Notes: generated from the sequence alone by a model not told the origin. Shown: positions 40,025-50,318, numbered from the stretch's first letter. The stretch is 64,000 nt of DNA from an uncultured Oscillospiraceae bacterium (GCA_934597345.1 CAKTRJ010000002.1:1-64000), one strand, 5' to 3'. A program made the numbers and translations.

Positions 40025-41389
40025 ATGAAGAAAACAACGACCTATTTCTGCACGGAATGCGGCAGCGAAAGCCCAAAATGGGCAGGGAAGTGCCCCGTCT
40101 GCGGCGCATGGAACTGCATGGTGGAGCAGAAGGCGGAAAAAACCAAGAGCGGCGGAAAGCTTCCTTCCGCTCCACGGCTCGTAAAGGCGTATCCGATCAC
40201 GGCCCTGGAGTCGGAGGACGAGATCCGGTTTTCCACTGGAATGGGAGAGCTGGACCGGGTGCTGGGCGGCGGCGCGGTAAAAGGCTCACTGGTGCTGGTG
40301 GGCGGCGCGCCCGGTATCGGCAAGTCTACGCTGATGCTGCAAATTTGTCAGACGCTGGGCCAGTCGTGGCGGGTGCTGTATGTCTCCGGAGAGGAATCCA
40401 CCCGCCAGCTGAAGATGCGGGCAAAGCGCCTGCAGGTGGATACGGAAAACCTGCTGGTGCTGTCCGAGACGCAGCTGGGCGACGTACTGAGCTGTGTGGA
40501 ACAGGAAAAGCCGGACGTGCTGATCGTTGACTCCATCCAGACACTGTATAACGAGGACAGCGACGGTATTCCAGGCGGTATCGGACAGGTAAAGCAATGC
40601 ACCTTGACACTGATGCAGCTGGCGAAATGCCAGAACATCACGGTTTTTGTGATCGGCCATGTCAATAAGGAGGGCGCCATCGCCGGGCCGAAGGTGCTGG
40701 AGCATATGGTGGACTGCGTGCTGTACTTCGAGGGTGACCAGCATATGACCTACCGCATTCTGCGGGCGGCGAAGAACCGCTTCGGCACCACCAATGAGAT
40801 CGGTGTATTTGAGATGATGGATCGCGGATTGAAGGAAGTGGAGAACCCCTCCGAGATGCTGCTGTCCGGACGGCCTACCGACGCGCCGGGCACCTGCGTG
40901 ACCTGCGCCATGGAGGGCGCACGGCCGGTGCTGGCGGAGGTGCAGGCTCTGGTCGCTCCGGCTGCGGGGACAAAACCCCTGCGCTCCAGCAATGGCTTCG
41001 ACTATAACCGGGCCTCCATGCTGCTGGCGGTGCTGGAGAAGCGGGGCGGCCTGAAGGTCAGCCAGTGCGACACCTACCTGAACATCATCGGCGGCCTGAC
41101 GCTGGAGGAACCGGCGGCGGATCTGGCGGCAGTGGTGGCCATTGCCTCCAGCTATCTGGACAAGGCCGTGCCGGATGACATGGCAGCGGTAGGGGAGATC
41201 GGTCTTTCTGGTGAGGTACGCAGCATTAACCATCTGGAGCAGCGGCTTTCCGAGGTACACCGCCTCGGCTTTACCAAGTGCATGATCCCAGCCCATCGGG
41301 CAGGCGAGCTGAAGCCCCTGCCGGGCCTGACCCTTCTGCCGGTGGAAACCATCGGACAGGCTTTGCGGGTACTGGCACAGGGCAAATGA
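40025..41389 (+). CDS. radA: DNA repair protein RadA
   Basis: 454 residues. N-terminal C4 zinc finger (CTECGSESPKWAGKCPVCG, about 10-28), RecA-like ATPase with Walker A GAPGIGKST (about 95-103), the RadA-specific KNRFG motif (about 251) and a C-terminal Lon-like domain (VGEIGLSGEVRSI). It promotes branch migration during recombinational repair. Lies 15 bp after cwlD, likely co-transcribed. Confidence 0.95.
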   Translation: MKKTTTYFCTECGSESPKWAGKCPVCGAWNCMVEQKAEKTKSGGKLPSAPRLVKAYPITALESEDEIRFSTGMGELDRVLGGGAVKGSLVLVGGAPGIGKSTLMLQICQTLGQSWRVLYVSGEESTRQLKMRAKRLQVDTENLLVLSETQLGDVLSCVEQEKPDVLIVDSIQTLYNEDSDGIPGGIGQVKQCTLTLMQLAKCQNITVFVIGHVNKEGAIAGPKVLEHMVDCVLYFEGDQHMTYRILRAAKNRFGTTNEIGVFEMMDRGLKEVENPSEMLLSGRPTDAPGTCVTCAMEGARPVLAEVQALVAPAAGTKPLRSSNGFDYNRASMLLAVLEKRGGLKVSQCDTYLNIIGGLTLEEPAADLAAVVAIASSYLDKAVPDDMAAVGEIGLSGEVRSINHLEQRLSEVHRLGFTKCMIPAHRAGELKPLPGLTLLPVETIGQALRVLAQGK

Positions 41390-41395
41390 TATTTT

Positions 41396-42166
41396 TCACA
41401 TTTCTCGCTTGATACAGGCAATGGCGCCCTTTTCCAGCCGGCTCACCTGCGCCTGCGAGATCCCGATCTCGGCAGAGACCTCCATCTGGGTCTTGCCCTG
41501 GCAGAACCGCAGCGCCAGAATGTTCCGCTGCCGTTCGTCCAGCCGGGCGATGGCGTCCTTCAGGCTGATCTGCTCCAGCCAATGCTCGTCACTGTTGGCA
41601 TTGTCCTTCACCTGATCCATCACACATACGTTGTCGCCCGCGTCGGAGTACACCGGTTCATACAGGCTGACGGGGTCCACGATGGCGTCCATGGCCATGA
41701 CGACCTCCTCGCGGGGGATGCCCAGATGGGCGGCGATCTGCTCCACCGTAGGCTCCCGCTGGTCCCGTGACATCAGCTGCTCCCGCGCCTGCAGAACGTG
41801 GTATGCGGTATCCCTCATACTGCGGCTGACGCGGATGGCGCTGTTGTCCCGCAGATAACGCCGGATCTCGCCGATGATCATTGGAACGCCGTAGGTGGAG
41901 AACCGCACGTCCTGATTGATATCAAACCGGTCGATGGCCTTGATGAGACCGATGCAGCCTACCTGAAAAAGATCGTCCACGTTCTCGCCGCGGCCCAGAA
42001 AGCGCTGGATCACCGACAGCACCAGCCGCAGATTGCCGCAGATCAGCTGCTCCCGCGCGTACTGATCGCCATTCCGGCTGCGCTTCAGCAGCGCCACCAT
42101 TTCGTCATTTTTCAGCACCTTCAGATCTGCCGTGTTGATGCCGCAGATCTCAACCTTCCCCCGCAT
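41396..42166 (-). CDS. sigG: Forespore sigma factor SigG
   Basis: 256 residues. The SigG N-terminus (VEICGINTADLKVLKNDEM), region 2 (NLRLVLSVIQRFLG, VGCIGLIKAIDRFD), region 3 and region 4 (RNILALRFCQGKTQMEVSAE). It directs late forespore transcription. ATG 42166 has GGAGGCG upstream. The gene converges with radA and is divergent from the YlmC-type gene. Confidence 0.93.
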   Translation of the reverse strand: MRGKVEICGINTADLKVLKNDEMVALLKRSRNGDQYAREQLICGNLRLVLSVIQRFLGRGENVDDLFQVGCIGLIKAIDRFDINQDVRFSTYGVPMIIGEIRRYLRDNSAIRVSRSMRDTAYHVLQAREQLMSRDQREPTVEQIAAHLGIPREEVVMAMDAIVDPVSLYEPVYSDAGDNVCVMDQVKDNANSDEHWLEQISLKDAIARLDERQRNILALRFCQGKTQMEVSAEIGISQAQVSRLEKGAIACIKREM

Positions 42167-42301
42167 GAGCGCGCCTCCATCCCTTGTTTGCATCCAGTAT
42201 TTCCGGCGCTGGCGGCGGTTATTCCACGCCGCGAAATATGAGTGGAATCGACGGAATGGGACAGCCCGCAAACTGCATATACTTCTCCCGAGGTGGGAAA
42301 T

Positions 42302-42586
42302 ATGCTTGTGAGATTTTGCCAATTGCGGCGCAAGGAGGTCATCAATCTCTGCGACGGCTGTAAGCTGGGCTATGTGGGCGATCTGGAGATCTGTCTGCCG
42401 GAGGGCACGGTGAAGGCCATCATCGTATTCGGCCGCTGCCGCTTCTTCGGCTTGTTTGGCAGAGGAGAGGACTACTATATCCCATGGGACTGCATCCAGA
42501 AGTTCGGAGATGATATCGTACTGATCGACAAGCCCTTTCAGCGGCGGGATGGCCCGCAGAATCAGCGAAAGCGGCGAAAACCGTAA
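42302..42586 (+). CDS. YlmC/YmxH-family sporulation protein
   Basis: 94 residues with a PRC-barrel pattern: LRRKEVINLCDGCKLGYVGD, then IIVFGRCRFFGLFGRGEDYY and IPWDCIQKFGDDIVLI. The family is widespread in spore formers and often near sigG; function is unsettled. ATG 42302 (GAGGTGGG upstream) is preferred to the upstream in-frame ATG. Confidence 0.82.
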   Translation: MLVRFCQLRRKEVINLCDGCKLGYVGDLEICLPEGTVKAIIVFGRCRFFGLFGRGEDYYIPWDCIQKFGDDIVLIDKPFQRRDGPQNQRKRRKP

Positions 42587-42636
42587 AAATACCCCGCTCA
42601 GCACGGAAAAAACAGAGAAAAACAGGAAAAAATACC

Positions 42637-42665
42637 TTGCAATCGGGATATTCTTATGGTATTAT
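42637..42665 (+). promoter_or_regulatory. rpsB promoter
   Basis: TTGCAA, 17 bp, TATTAT. About 110 bp of structured leader follow before rpsB, where S2 autoregulation is expected. Confidence 0.7.
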
Positions 42666-42779
42666 ATTTCGGTCGGAATCCGCACAGCTCCCGATTAGCG
42701 GCCAGTGCTCCTTACGGAGTTAGCCGGTGAGATGACAGGGCTGGAGGTAAAGAACTAAACATTTAAAGGAGAAACAAAA

Positions 42780-43508
<729 letters not shown>

Positions 43509-43540
43509 GTCAATTTTAGAATAACACCGCGTAAACTGAC

Positions 43541-43569
43541 GGGGCAGGGAAGTGTCCCTGCCCCGTTTT
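43541..43569 (+). terminator. Terminator/attenuator between rpsB and tsf
   Basis: GGGGCAGGG/CCCTGCCCC then GTTTTC. Confidence 0.85.
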
Positions 43570-43601
43570 CACTACACTATATTTTAATGGAGGATTAGAT
43601 C

Positions 43602-44528
43602 ATGGCTTTTACTGCTGCTGATGTTAAGACCCTGCGCGAGATGACCAGCGTGGGCATGATGGATTGCAAGAAGGCGCTCGTCGAGACCGACGGCGATATG
43701 GACAAGGCTGTTGAGTGGCTGCGTGAGAAGGGCCTGGCCAAGGCTGCCAAGAAGGCCGGTCGCATCGCTGCCGAGGGTATGTCCTATGCTCTGACCGAGA
43801 ACGGCGTGGGCGCTCTGGTGGAAGTCAACTGCGAGACCGACTTCTGCGCCAAGTCCGACCTGTTCGTGGCTTTCGTCAAGGATATCGCCAAGGCTGTTGC
43901 CGAGAACGATCCCGCTGACGTGGACGCCCTGATGAACAGCAAGTATCCCGGCTCCGAGCTGACCGTTTCCGAGACTATGCCCGAGAAGGTCATGTCCATC
44001 GGCGAGAACCTGCAGGTCCGTCGTTTCGTCCGCTTTGCCGAGAACACCAGCGTGGGTTACGTCCATGCCGGCGGCAAGATCGGTGTGCTGGTGAATCTGG
44101 CTGTCGAGGGCAGCATTGACGCCACCGAGATCGGCAAGAACATCGCCATGCAGATCGCTGCTCTGAATCCCCGTTTCTGGGACAAGGCTCAGGTCACCGA
44201 GGACGTGCTGGCCGAGGAGAAGAAGATCGCTCTGGCTCTGATGGACACCGATCCCAAGATGGCTTCCAAGCCCGCTCAGGTCAAGGAAAAGATCGTCATG
44301 GGCAAGATGAACAAGTTCTACGAGGAGAACTGCCTGATGCAGATGGAATTCGTCCGCGGCGATATCTTCCAGGGCAGCGTGGAGAAGTACGTGGCCGACG
44401 CCGCCAAGAAGCTGGGCGGCAGCGTCAAGTTCGTGGACGCCGTTCGCTATCAGACCGGCGAGGGCATCGAGAAGAAGCAGGAGGACTTCGCTGCTGAGGT
44501 CGCTGCTCAGATGAACATGGGCAAGTAA
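43602..44528 (+). CDS. tsf: Elongation factor Ts
   Basis: 308 residues. UBA-like N-terminus (TAADVKTLREMTSVGMMDCK), the EF-Ts core with ENGVGALVEVNCETDF and the C-terminal dimer region. It recycles EF-Tu-GDP. Pairs with rpsB as in most bacteria. Confidence 0.97.
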   Translation: MAFTAADVKTLREMTSVGMMDCKKALVETDGDMDKAVEWLREKGLAKAAKKAGRIAAEGMSYALTENGVGALVEVNCETDFCAKSDLFVAFVKDIAKAVAENDPADVDALMNSKYPGSELTVSETMPEKVMSIGENLQVRRFVRFAENTSVGYVHAGGKIGVLVNLAVEGSIDATEIGKNIAMQIAALNPRFWDKAQVTEDVLAEEKKIALALMDTDPKMASKPAQVKEKIVMGKMNKFYEENCLMQMEFVRGDIFQGSVEKYVADAAKKLGGSVKFVDAVRYQTGEGIEKKQEDFAAEVAAQMNMGK

Positions 44529-44540
44529 TTTCCCGAGAAA

Positions 44541-44590
44541 TGTAAACAAAAAGTTCCGTGGGCGAAAGCTCACGGAACTTTTTGTTTACA
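44541..44590. terminator. Strong bidirectional terminator
   Basis: A perfect 20-bp stem TGTAAACAAAAAGTTCCGTG pairing around ten bases; ends tsf and the convergent ACS-like gene, whose stop codon lies within it. Confidence 0.95.
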
Positions 44591-45320
44591 TGCCGTGCTT
44601 TTCCTTGCCGAAGTGAAGCTCCTTCATGCCCTCCACCTCGTCGCAGATGGCTTTTAGATTGCAGGAGCCGCAGTCGGTGGGCATGCCCTCCAGGATCTTA
44701 CTGAGGCTCATGGTGATGTCATGGACATTCTTGCCCTGCTTCACCAGCTGGGCGTAATCCGCGTCGGGCGCGGTGATGAAGATCATCTTCACCGCCAGAA
44801 TGTTGGGGTTCGTCTTGTACTGGCGGATGAAATCGTTGCCCACCTTTTCAAAGGTGATGCCCTGCCGCACCGCCTGACGGCTGATGCGCACCTGCTCGCG
44901 GTTACTCTCAGAGCTGGTGCGGATCATGTAGCCCTTGGGAAACACATGGTACTTGACGAAATCCATGTCCTGAATGGCACGGAAGGCCTGCTCGGTATCC
45001 TCCACATCGTCGCTTTCGATATCGCCTACCCGCAACAGCGTGATGCGGGCGTAGGGAGAGGATGCCTTCAGCTGATCCAGATCAGGGCCATAGACCAGAA
45101 TCTCGTCCTTGCCGACCAGTTCGGAGGATGTGGTCACACAGGTGAAATTTACAGCGGGCATGTTGTCGCCGCCCAGCTCGTAGGCGGCATCCCGCAGCAT
45201 CACCAGCTCGAATTCACCGGTGTCCTCCCATGCGCGGCTGGCGGCGTACTCATAACGCCGGGGCGCGGAGGAGCCGACGTGCTCCTCCACAGCCCGGATG
45301 ATTGGATTGAATAACTCCAT
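44586..45320 (-). CDS. Acetyl-CoA-synthase-like (CdhC-family) domain protein without A-cluster
   Basis: 244 residues resembling the N-terminal/middle part of ACS beta subunits: GYMIRTSSESNREQVRISRQ, IFITAPDADYAQLV, and the closing Cys cluster CGSCNLKAICDEVEGM (about 216-231). The A-cluster domain that makes acetyl-CoA is absent, so full ACS activity is not expected. It may bind an Fe-S or Ni-type centre or act as a partner of the ATP-dependent reductase encoded upstream. Last gene of the minus-strand operon. Confidence 0.65.
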   Translation of the reverse strand: MELFNPIIRAVEEHVGSSAPRRYEYAASRAWEDTGEFELVMLRDAAYELGGDNMPAVNFTCVTTSSELVGKDEILVYGPDLDQLKASSPYARITLLRVGDIESDDVEDTEQAFRAIQDMDFVKYHVFPKGYMIRTSSESNREQVRISRQAVRQGITFEKVGNDFIRQYKTNPNILAVKMIFITAPDADYAQLVKQGKNVHDITMSLSKILEGMPTDCGSCNLKAICDEVEGMKELHFGKEKHGM

Positions 45321-45322
45321 AC

Positions 45323-45490
45323 TCAGAACTTGATATCCACGTTCTTGCGGTCAAAAATGGTGTTGACCTGCTTATAGGCCCAACCCAGCAGCTTCTGATC
45401 CAGATTCCAGAAATAGACCACAAACAGCACGCCGATAACGGCAGCTAAAATGGAAAGCACTTTAAAAAACACTTTGCAGAACTTACACAT
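45323..45490 (-). CDS. Tiny membrane protein in the reductase operon
   Basis: 55 residues: MCKFCKVFFK, a TM helix (VLSILAAVIGVLFVVYFWNL), then a polar tail. AGGAGGTC upstream of the ATG. The N-terminal C-x2-C may bind metal. It lies just upstream of the ACS-like gene, 2 bp apart. Unknown. Confidence 0.65.
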   Translation of the reverse strand: MCKFCKVFFKVLSILAAVIGVLFVVYFWNLDQKLLGWAYKQVNTIFDRKNVDIKF

Positions 45491-45543
45491 GCGTTTGACC
45501 TCCTGTATATATGTGTTTTTGCATATTGTAAAGATGAATTACT

Positions 45544-46338
45544 TTACGCCTTAGCCATGCCCTTCTGGCGGGCATACTCGGCAGCGCCCAGGGCGCCCAT
45601 CAGCTGGGGATCGGTCTTGAGGTCGATGACCTTCAGCTTCAGAACATGCTCGATGGCCTGCTTCAGACCCGCGTTCTTGGCGCAGCCGCCGGTCAGGGTG
45701 ATGCTGTCGGTAGCGCCGGCCTTCTTGCTCATGACGAAGCAGCGCTTGGCCACGGCCATCTGGATACCGGCGGCGATCTCGTCCATGGGCTTGCCCTCGC
45801 CCACCAGGGTAATGACCTCGGACTCGGCGAACACGGTGCACTGGGCGGTGATGGGAATCACGTTCTTGGCCGTCAGGGACAGGTTGGAGAACTCCGGCAG
45901 GCTCATCTCAAAGCTGCGGGCCATGGCCTCGTAGAAGCGGCCGGTACCGGCGGCGCACTTATCGTTCATGGCAAAGTTCTTCACGGTGCCGTCAGTGTCC
46001 ACGCTGATGCCCTTCACGTCCTGACCGCCGATGTCGATGATGGCCTTGACGCTGGGGTCGGTGACATGCACGCCCATGGCGTGGCAGGAGATCTCGGAGA
46101 TGTTCTCGTCAGCAAAGGGCACCTTGTTGCGGCCGTAGCCGGTGCCGATCAGGTAGCAAAGCTCTTCGGAGGACTTGAGGCCAACCTTGTTTAGCACCTC
46201 CTCCATGGCCATCTTCGCGCTGACCTCGGAGTTGATCTTGCTGCGGATGGTGGTATCGGCACAGATTTTGCCGTTTTCATCTAAGATTACTGCCTTGGTG
46301 TAGGTGGAGCCTACGTCGCAGCCGCCAAAATATTTCAT
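45544..46338 (-). CDS. ATP-dependent activator (HgdC/BadF-type)
   Basis: 264 residues of the ASKHA ATPase family: GCDVGSTYTKAVILD (6-20), IDIGGQDVKGI (101-111), Cys128 in KCAAGTGRF and Cys167 in QCTVFAESE, the two cysteines that hold a bridging 4Fe-4S cluster in the homodimer. It injects electrons into its partner at ATP cost. Encoded next to two HgdB-type subunits. Confidence 0.9.
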   Translation of the reverse strand: MKYFGGCDVGSTYTKAVILDENGKICADTTIRSKINSEVSAKMAMEEVLNKVGLKSSEELCYLIGTGYGRNKVPFADENISEISCHAMGVHVTDPSVKAIIDIGGQDVKGISVDTDGTVKNFAMNDKCAAGTGRFYEAMARSFEMSLPEFSNLSLTAKNVIPITAQCTVFAESEVITLVGEGKPMDEIAAGIQMAVAKRCFVMSKKAGATDSITLTGGCAKNAGLKQAIEHVLKLKVIDLKTDPQLMGALGAAEYARQKGMAKA

Positions 46339-46378
46339 GTCGTATTACTCCTTTAATTGATAAATTCAAGAGAAAAGC

Positions 46379-48169
46379 TTACATGCAGATATCGTCATCG
46401 AATTCCAGCAGGGAGGGATCCACAGGCTCCGCCTTCATGACGGTGCGCATGTACTCGTTGACCTTGCCGCGCATGGTTTTGCGGGACACGGTACGGGGAT
46501 CCATCAGGTCGTGCTCGATCCAGATCATGTGGCGCTTCTGCTCGCGGGCCTGATCGTCCAGGATGCCCTGCAGCGTCGCCATGTTCTTGCAGGCCACGTT
46601 CTGGTACATGATGATGATGTCGATGTTCCAAGCCTCGCACTGACGCCACAGCTCGTCCACCACGTTGCGGTAGCCGCCGTTGGTGTGACGGCGCATGACC
46701 ATGCGCTCGTACAGACGGGCCAGATCCATCAGGGCCTTTTCCTTATCCTCGGTCTCCAGGGGCTTGGTGAAGTTCAGGGACTCCATTTCCACCAGGATGT
46801 CCACGCCCCAGCAGTTGGCCAGCCAGTTGGAGAAGTTGGCGTAGTAGTGGGCGGGACAGGACCACACGATGCCGCGGTACTTCATCTTGCCGCGCCAGGC
46901 CTCCTCGCCCCGGTCATAGGCCTGCAGCATCAGCTTGTTGACCTTCTTGCAGGTCTTCATCACGCGGGGATCGGCGCCGCCGTCCATCTCGTAGTTCCAC
47001 TTGCGGAACAGCTCATAGCAGGGGCCAAGGATCTGGGGCTTGGCGGTCTTGTTGACCTCCCACTTCTCCAGCTCGTACTTGGTCTCTTCGTTGAACCTCT
47101 TCATGGCGGTGAAGTAGGCATCCCAGTTCCACTTGGCGCCGGTCTGCTCCTCCACGAACTTGATGCATGCCTTGATATCCTCGGCGGCGTCCTCCACCGT
47201 CTCCTCGTACTCATAGCGGACAGGGAAGGTCAGGTGGAACACAGGCAGCTCTGGGAAACGGCGGGACATATAGCTGGAAGCCATGGTGGAGCCGTCGCAG
47301 GGCATGGAGGAGGAGATGAAGCACTTGCCCATATGGGGCAGGGCGTCGATGACCAGTGCGCCGCACTCGGAGGAGGGCACCGGGCAGGTATCGGCGGGCA
47401 GGCCGAAGGACTCCACCGCGTCGATATAGGGCACGCAGGTCAGCTGGTCGATCTCAGACACCAGGAACACCGGCATCAGCTGATAGGGGATACCCAGCAG
47501 GTCGGGGAAGCCCGCCATGATCTGGCCCATGGTCATCTCGTCAAACAGCACGACCTTCTTGTTCAGCTCGGCGCTGTTGCCGTTTTTCTTGTCGCACTTG
47601 GCCAGGAACACCAGATTCTCGGCCACATAGCGGAAGATGTCATAGATCATCAGATGGCTCATCTTCAGCGCCCGGCCACGCTGGCCCATGGTATTCTTGT
47701 CCATGAAGCTGACGCAGCAGATGTAGGAGATCATCCAGCGGTAGTAAAGCGTGGTGTTCAGGGCGGGGACCAGATCCTTGGAGAAGGTGCCCAGCAGCAT
47801 GCCCCACATCTTCAGCCAGCCGGCAAAGTCGATGGCGGTGCTCTCCAGACCGCGCCATTCGCGGCGGACGGTGACCATGTCACCCTTGCGGTACAGGTCG
47901 CCCAGACGCTTTTCGCCGTTCAGCAGCAGATCCTTCCGCTCGGCGCAGGTCATGGTGCAGACATCCTTGACCTCGCGTGCCACGCGGCGGCCGTCGTCCT
48001 TGATGCACTCCCACTGGCGGCGGAAGAAGGCCTTATAGTCGGCCTCCCTGGCCATACCGGCGATGATGCCGCCCACTTCCTTCAGGTTCTCCAGCTGGGC
48101 CTTCAGATCCATATTATCCTTGGCCTTGAAAAAGGCGGGATTGGGATACTTGTTGTTCTTCTTGGCCAT
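46379..48169 (-). CDS. 2-hydroxyacyl-CoA dehydratase / benzoyl-CoA-reductase-like subunit, large
   Basis: 596 residues, longer than the usual 380-450 of the family. HgdB/BcrB-like features: SMPCDGSTMASSYMSRRFPE (about 296-315), IVWSCPAHYYANFSNWLANC (about 429-448), and IIIMYQNVACKNMATLQGIL near the end. The cysteines are placed as for Fe-S ligands. Its start overlaps the stop of the next subunit (TAATG). Substrate is unknown; an activated acyl-CoA or another low-potential electron sink are both possible. Confidence 0.8.
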   Translation of the reverse strand: MAKKNNKYPNPAFFKAKDNMDLKAQLENLKEVGGIIAGMAREADYKAFFRRQWECIKDDGRRVAREVKDVCTMTCAERKDLLLNGEKRLGDLYRKGDMVTVRREWRGLESTAIDFAGWLKMWGMLLGTFSKDLVPALNTTLYYRWMISYICCVSFMDKNTMGQRGRALKMSHLMIYDIFRYVAENLVFLAKCDKKNGNSAELNKKVVLFDEMTMGQIMAGFPDLLGIPYQLMPVFLVSEIDQLTCVPYIDAVESFGLPADTCPVPSSECGALVIDALPHMGKCFISSSMPCDGSTMASSYMSRRFPELPVFHLTFPVRYEYEETVEDAAEDIKACIKFVEEQTGAKWNWDAYFTAMKRFNEETKYELEKWEVNKTAKPQILGPCYELFRKWNYEMDGGADPRVMKTCKKVNKLMLQAYDRGEEAWRGKMKYRGIVWSCPAHYYANFSNWLANCWGVDILVEMESLNFTKPLETEDKEKALMDLARLYERMVMRRHTNGGYRNVVDELWRQCEAWNIDIIIMYQNVACKNMATLQGILDDQAREQKRHMIWIEHDLMDPRTVSRKTMRGKVNEYMRTVMKAEPVDPSLLEFDDDICM

Positions 48170-49365
48170 TAGTTGCTACCTCCGTTCTTCTGGATGCGCT
48201 TGATCTCCAGCGACTCCACGAACGCCTGGAAGCGGGTGCGGAGCTGGCCGGAGGAACGGGCATTATAGGGACGGTCGATGGACAGCACGGGCCAGCCCAT
48301 TTCGGTGGACATGATGTGGCTGGCCAGCGCACGCTCGAAGCCCCAGTAATCACAGAACTTCATCTGCTCGTAGATGATGCCGTCGGCGTTGTACTCGCGG
48401 GCCAGACGGTCGGCGGTCTGGCGGCGCTGGGCCACCTTTTCATCGCTGATGTAGCGGGCGCACTCGCTGACCTCCATGTAATGGCGGCAGATCTGATCCA
48501 GCGCGGGCTCGTCGTCGTTCAGCTCAATGACCTCGCGGCCGGGGGTGGAGCCGAAGCAATAGCGGTCGGATACCACCAGTGCGCCGCAGTCCTCGATCAG
48601 CTTGGTGAGGCTGGGATCGTCGATCTCGCTGCCCACCACGGCCACCTTGGCCCGGAAGGCGGGCTTTTCATCAGGCTCGCGGTGCTTCAGTTCCTCCAGC
48701 GTCTCGCGCAGGTAGGGGAGGATCAGATACTTGGGACATGTATAGGTCACCAGATTCAGCACATGGAACTCATAGCCGGTGATAACGGGATTCTCCGCCT
48801 TGCGCATCTGGCCGATCTCGGAGATGATGCGGCAGACCTCGTTGTGCTCCTTCACGGCCTTGCGGATGGCCTTGTCGGAGGTGTCCACGCCGTAGTGCTT
48901 CTCCATGATATCCAGCAGGCGGATGCGCATCTGCTTGGTATAGTGGCGCACGGAGTAGTCCACGACCTTGTAGGGCATGTCGGTGTGGGTGACGAAGAAG
49001 TTGGGCTTCTCGTTCATCTTCAGTAGCTCAAAGTGCTCGTAGAAGCGGTTCATCATGGAACAGGCATCTACGCCTGCCAGACCGTCCAGGAAGTTGTAGC
49101 CGCCCTCGATACCGCGCTCTACCAATGCCCGGGCATACTCGCAGGTATAGTTGGACATGTAGTAGGTGGCGATGTCGATGGAGCCGGTACGGGGCGCCCG
49201 CAGACGCACGGAGAAACAGTTCCCCACGTTCAGCAGCACCTCGGGAATGTGGAAGCAGGTGTAACCGATGGCCAGCTTGCCGTCGGCTTTCGCCTTTTCC
49301 ACCAACTCGTTGTCGGCGTTTTCCAGCAGGTTTTCAAAGTAGATCAAATGCTTCAGGTCTCTCAA
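48169..49365 (-). CDS. 2-hydroxyacyl-CoA dehydratase-type subunit, small
   Basis: 398 residues, TTG start with AGAGGTG upstream. Family features: IGYTCFHIPEVLLNVGNCF (about 33-51), the SNYTCEYARALVERG motif, DGLAGVDACSMMNRFYEH (about 94-111), and the final MKFCDYWGFERA. With the 596-residue protein it probably forms a heterodimer receiving electrons from the activator. Confidence 0.8.
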   Translation of the reverse strand: MRDLKHLIYFENLLENADNELVEKAKADGKLAIGYTCFHIPEVLLNVGNCFSVRLRAPRTGSIDIATYYMSNYTCEYARALVERGIEGGYNFLDGLAGVDACSMMNRFYEHFELLKMNEKPNFFVTHTDMPYKVVDYSVRHYTKQMRIRLLDIMEKHYGVDTSDKAIRKAVKEHNEVCRIISEIGQMRKAENPVITGYEFHVLNLVTYTCPKYLILPYLRETLEELKHREPDEKPAFRAKVAVVGSEIDDPSLTKLIEDCGALVVSDRYCFGSTPGREVIELNDDEPALDQICRHYMEVSECARYISDEKVAQRRQTADRLAREYNADGIIYEQMKFCDYWGFERALASHIMSTEMGWPVLSIDRPYNARSSGQLRTRFQAFVESLEIKRIQKNGGSN

Positions 49366-49391
49366 GTTATCAACACCTCTCTCCTAGTTTT

Positions 49392-50156
49392 TCAAAGGAT
49401 CGCCAATTTTGTCAGCGCCGTCCGCGCGCCCTGTATGATCGGGGAGTCGTCCGGCAGATCAAAAACACTCCGTCCCTGGATATCGTTGGCGGCGTGGCTG
49501 GCGTCGCCGGGGATATAGGCAAGGACCTCCGTGCCTTCAATATGGATACAGGGGATCATGCTCTCGTCCATGACCCGGTTCACGATAGCGCCGCAGCGCT
49601 GGTACATCACCAGCTCATCCGCTACGCGCTTGATGGTATCAATGACCTGCGTACCCTTGCGGCTGGGGTCGGTGATCAGCACCAGATGGGTGACCTTTTC
49701 CATCACCCGGCGGTTGATCTGCTCAATACCGGCCTCGCCGTCAATGACCACATAGTCGAAGTCCCGGCTCAGCAGGCTGATGACCTCTTTCAGATAGGCG
49801 TTCACCTTACAGTAGCAGCCGGCGGTCTCCGGACGGCCGATGGCAAGGAAGGAGAACTTCTGCTCCTCCACCATGGTGTCGAAAATGCGGTAGCGGGCCT
49901 CGCTGAGCAGCTCGATGGCCTCTCTCGGCGCGCCGTCCTCCACCGAGGCGACGATGCTCTTGCGGATATCGTCCAGCGTCTCTCTGACCTCTACGCCCAG
50001 CGCGGTGGAAAGTCCCACGGCGGGGTCGGCGTCGATGGCGAGGATACGGCTGTCCGGGTAGGCTTCCGTCAGCAGCCGGACAAAGGCTGCGGAGATGGAG
50101 GTCTTGCCCACGCCGCCCTTACCAGCCACGGCGATGATCTTGGTGTCTCTGTTCAA
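49392..50156 (-). CDS. CooC-type ATPase (nickel/metal-cluster maturation)
   Basis: 254 residues, MinD/NifH-like. Deviant Walker A GKGGVGKTS (12-20), IDADPAVGLS (41-50) and the CooC hallmark C-x-C at Cys114/Cys116 (AGCYCKVN), which binds metal at the dimer interface. CooC loads Ni into CODH/ACS. Here no CODH gene is nearby, only an ACS-like domain and HgdB-type subunits. Start is TTG; first gene of the operon after the promoter at 50290. Confidence 0.85.
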   Translation of the reverse strand: MNRDTKIIAVAGKGGVGKTSISAAFVRLLTEAYPDSRILAIDADPAVGLSTALGVEVRETLDDIRKSIVASVEDGAPREAIELLSEARYRIFDTMVEEQKFSFLAIGRPETAGCYCKVNAYLKEVISLLSRDFDYVVIDGEAGIEQINRRVMEKVTHLVLITDPSRKGTQVIDTIKRVADELVMYQRCGAIVNRVMDESMIPCIHIEGTEVLAYIPGDASHAANDIQGRSVFDLPDDSPIIQGARTALTKLAIL

Positions 50157-50289
50157 CGGGGGTCACACGTCCTTTCCGTATAGGGTACGATACATGGAGC
50201 TGCACCGCGCTGTACCACGCGGAAGGAAAAATGAACGTTACTGTACAAAACAAAATATTTTTGTGCATTATCACCATTTTTCTAATATC

Positions 50290-50318
50290 ATTTTACCATG
50301 AAACAGGGCAAGTTGCAA
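50290..50318 (-). promoter_or_regulatory. Promoter of the reductase operon
   Basis: Minus strand: TTGCAA, 17 bp, TAAAAT. Lies in an A+T-rich divergent control region (50157-50437). Confidence 0.65.

Noticed and set aside
44586..45320. Complete acetyl-CoA synthase
   Set aside because: Only 244 residues, without the A-cluster domain, so a functional ACS call is not supported.
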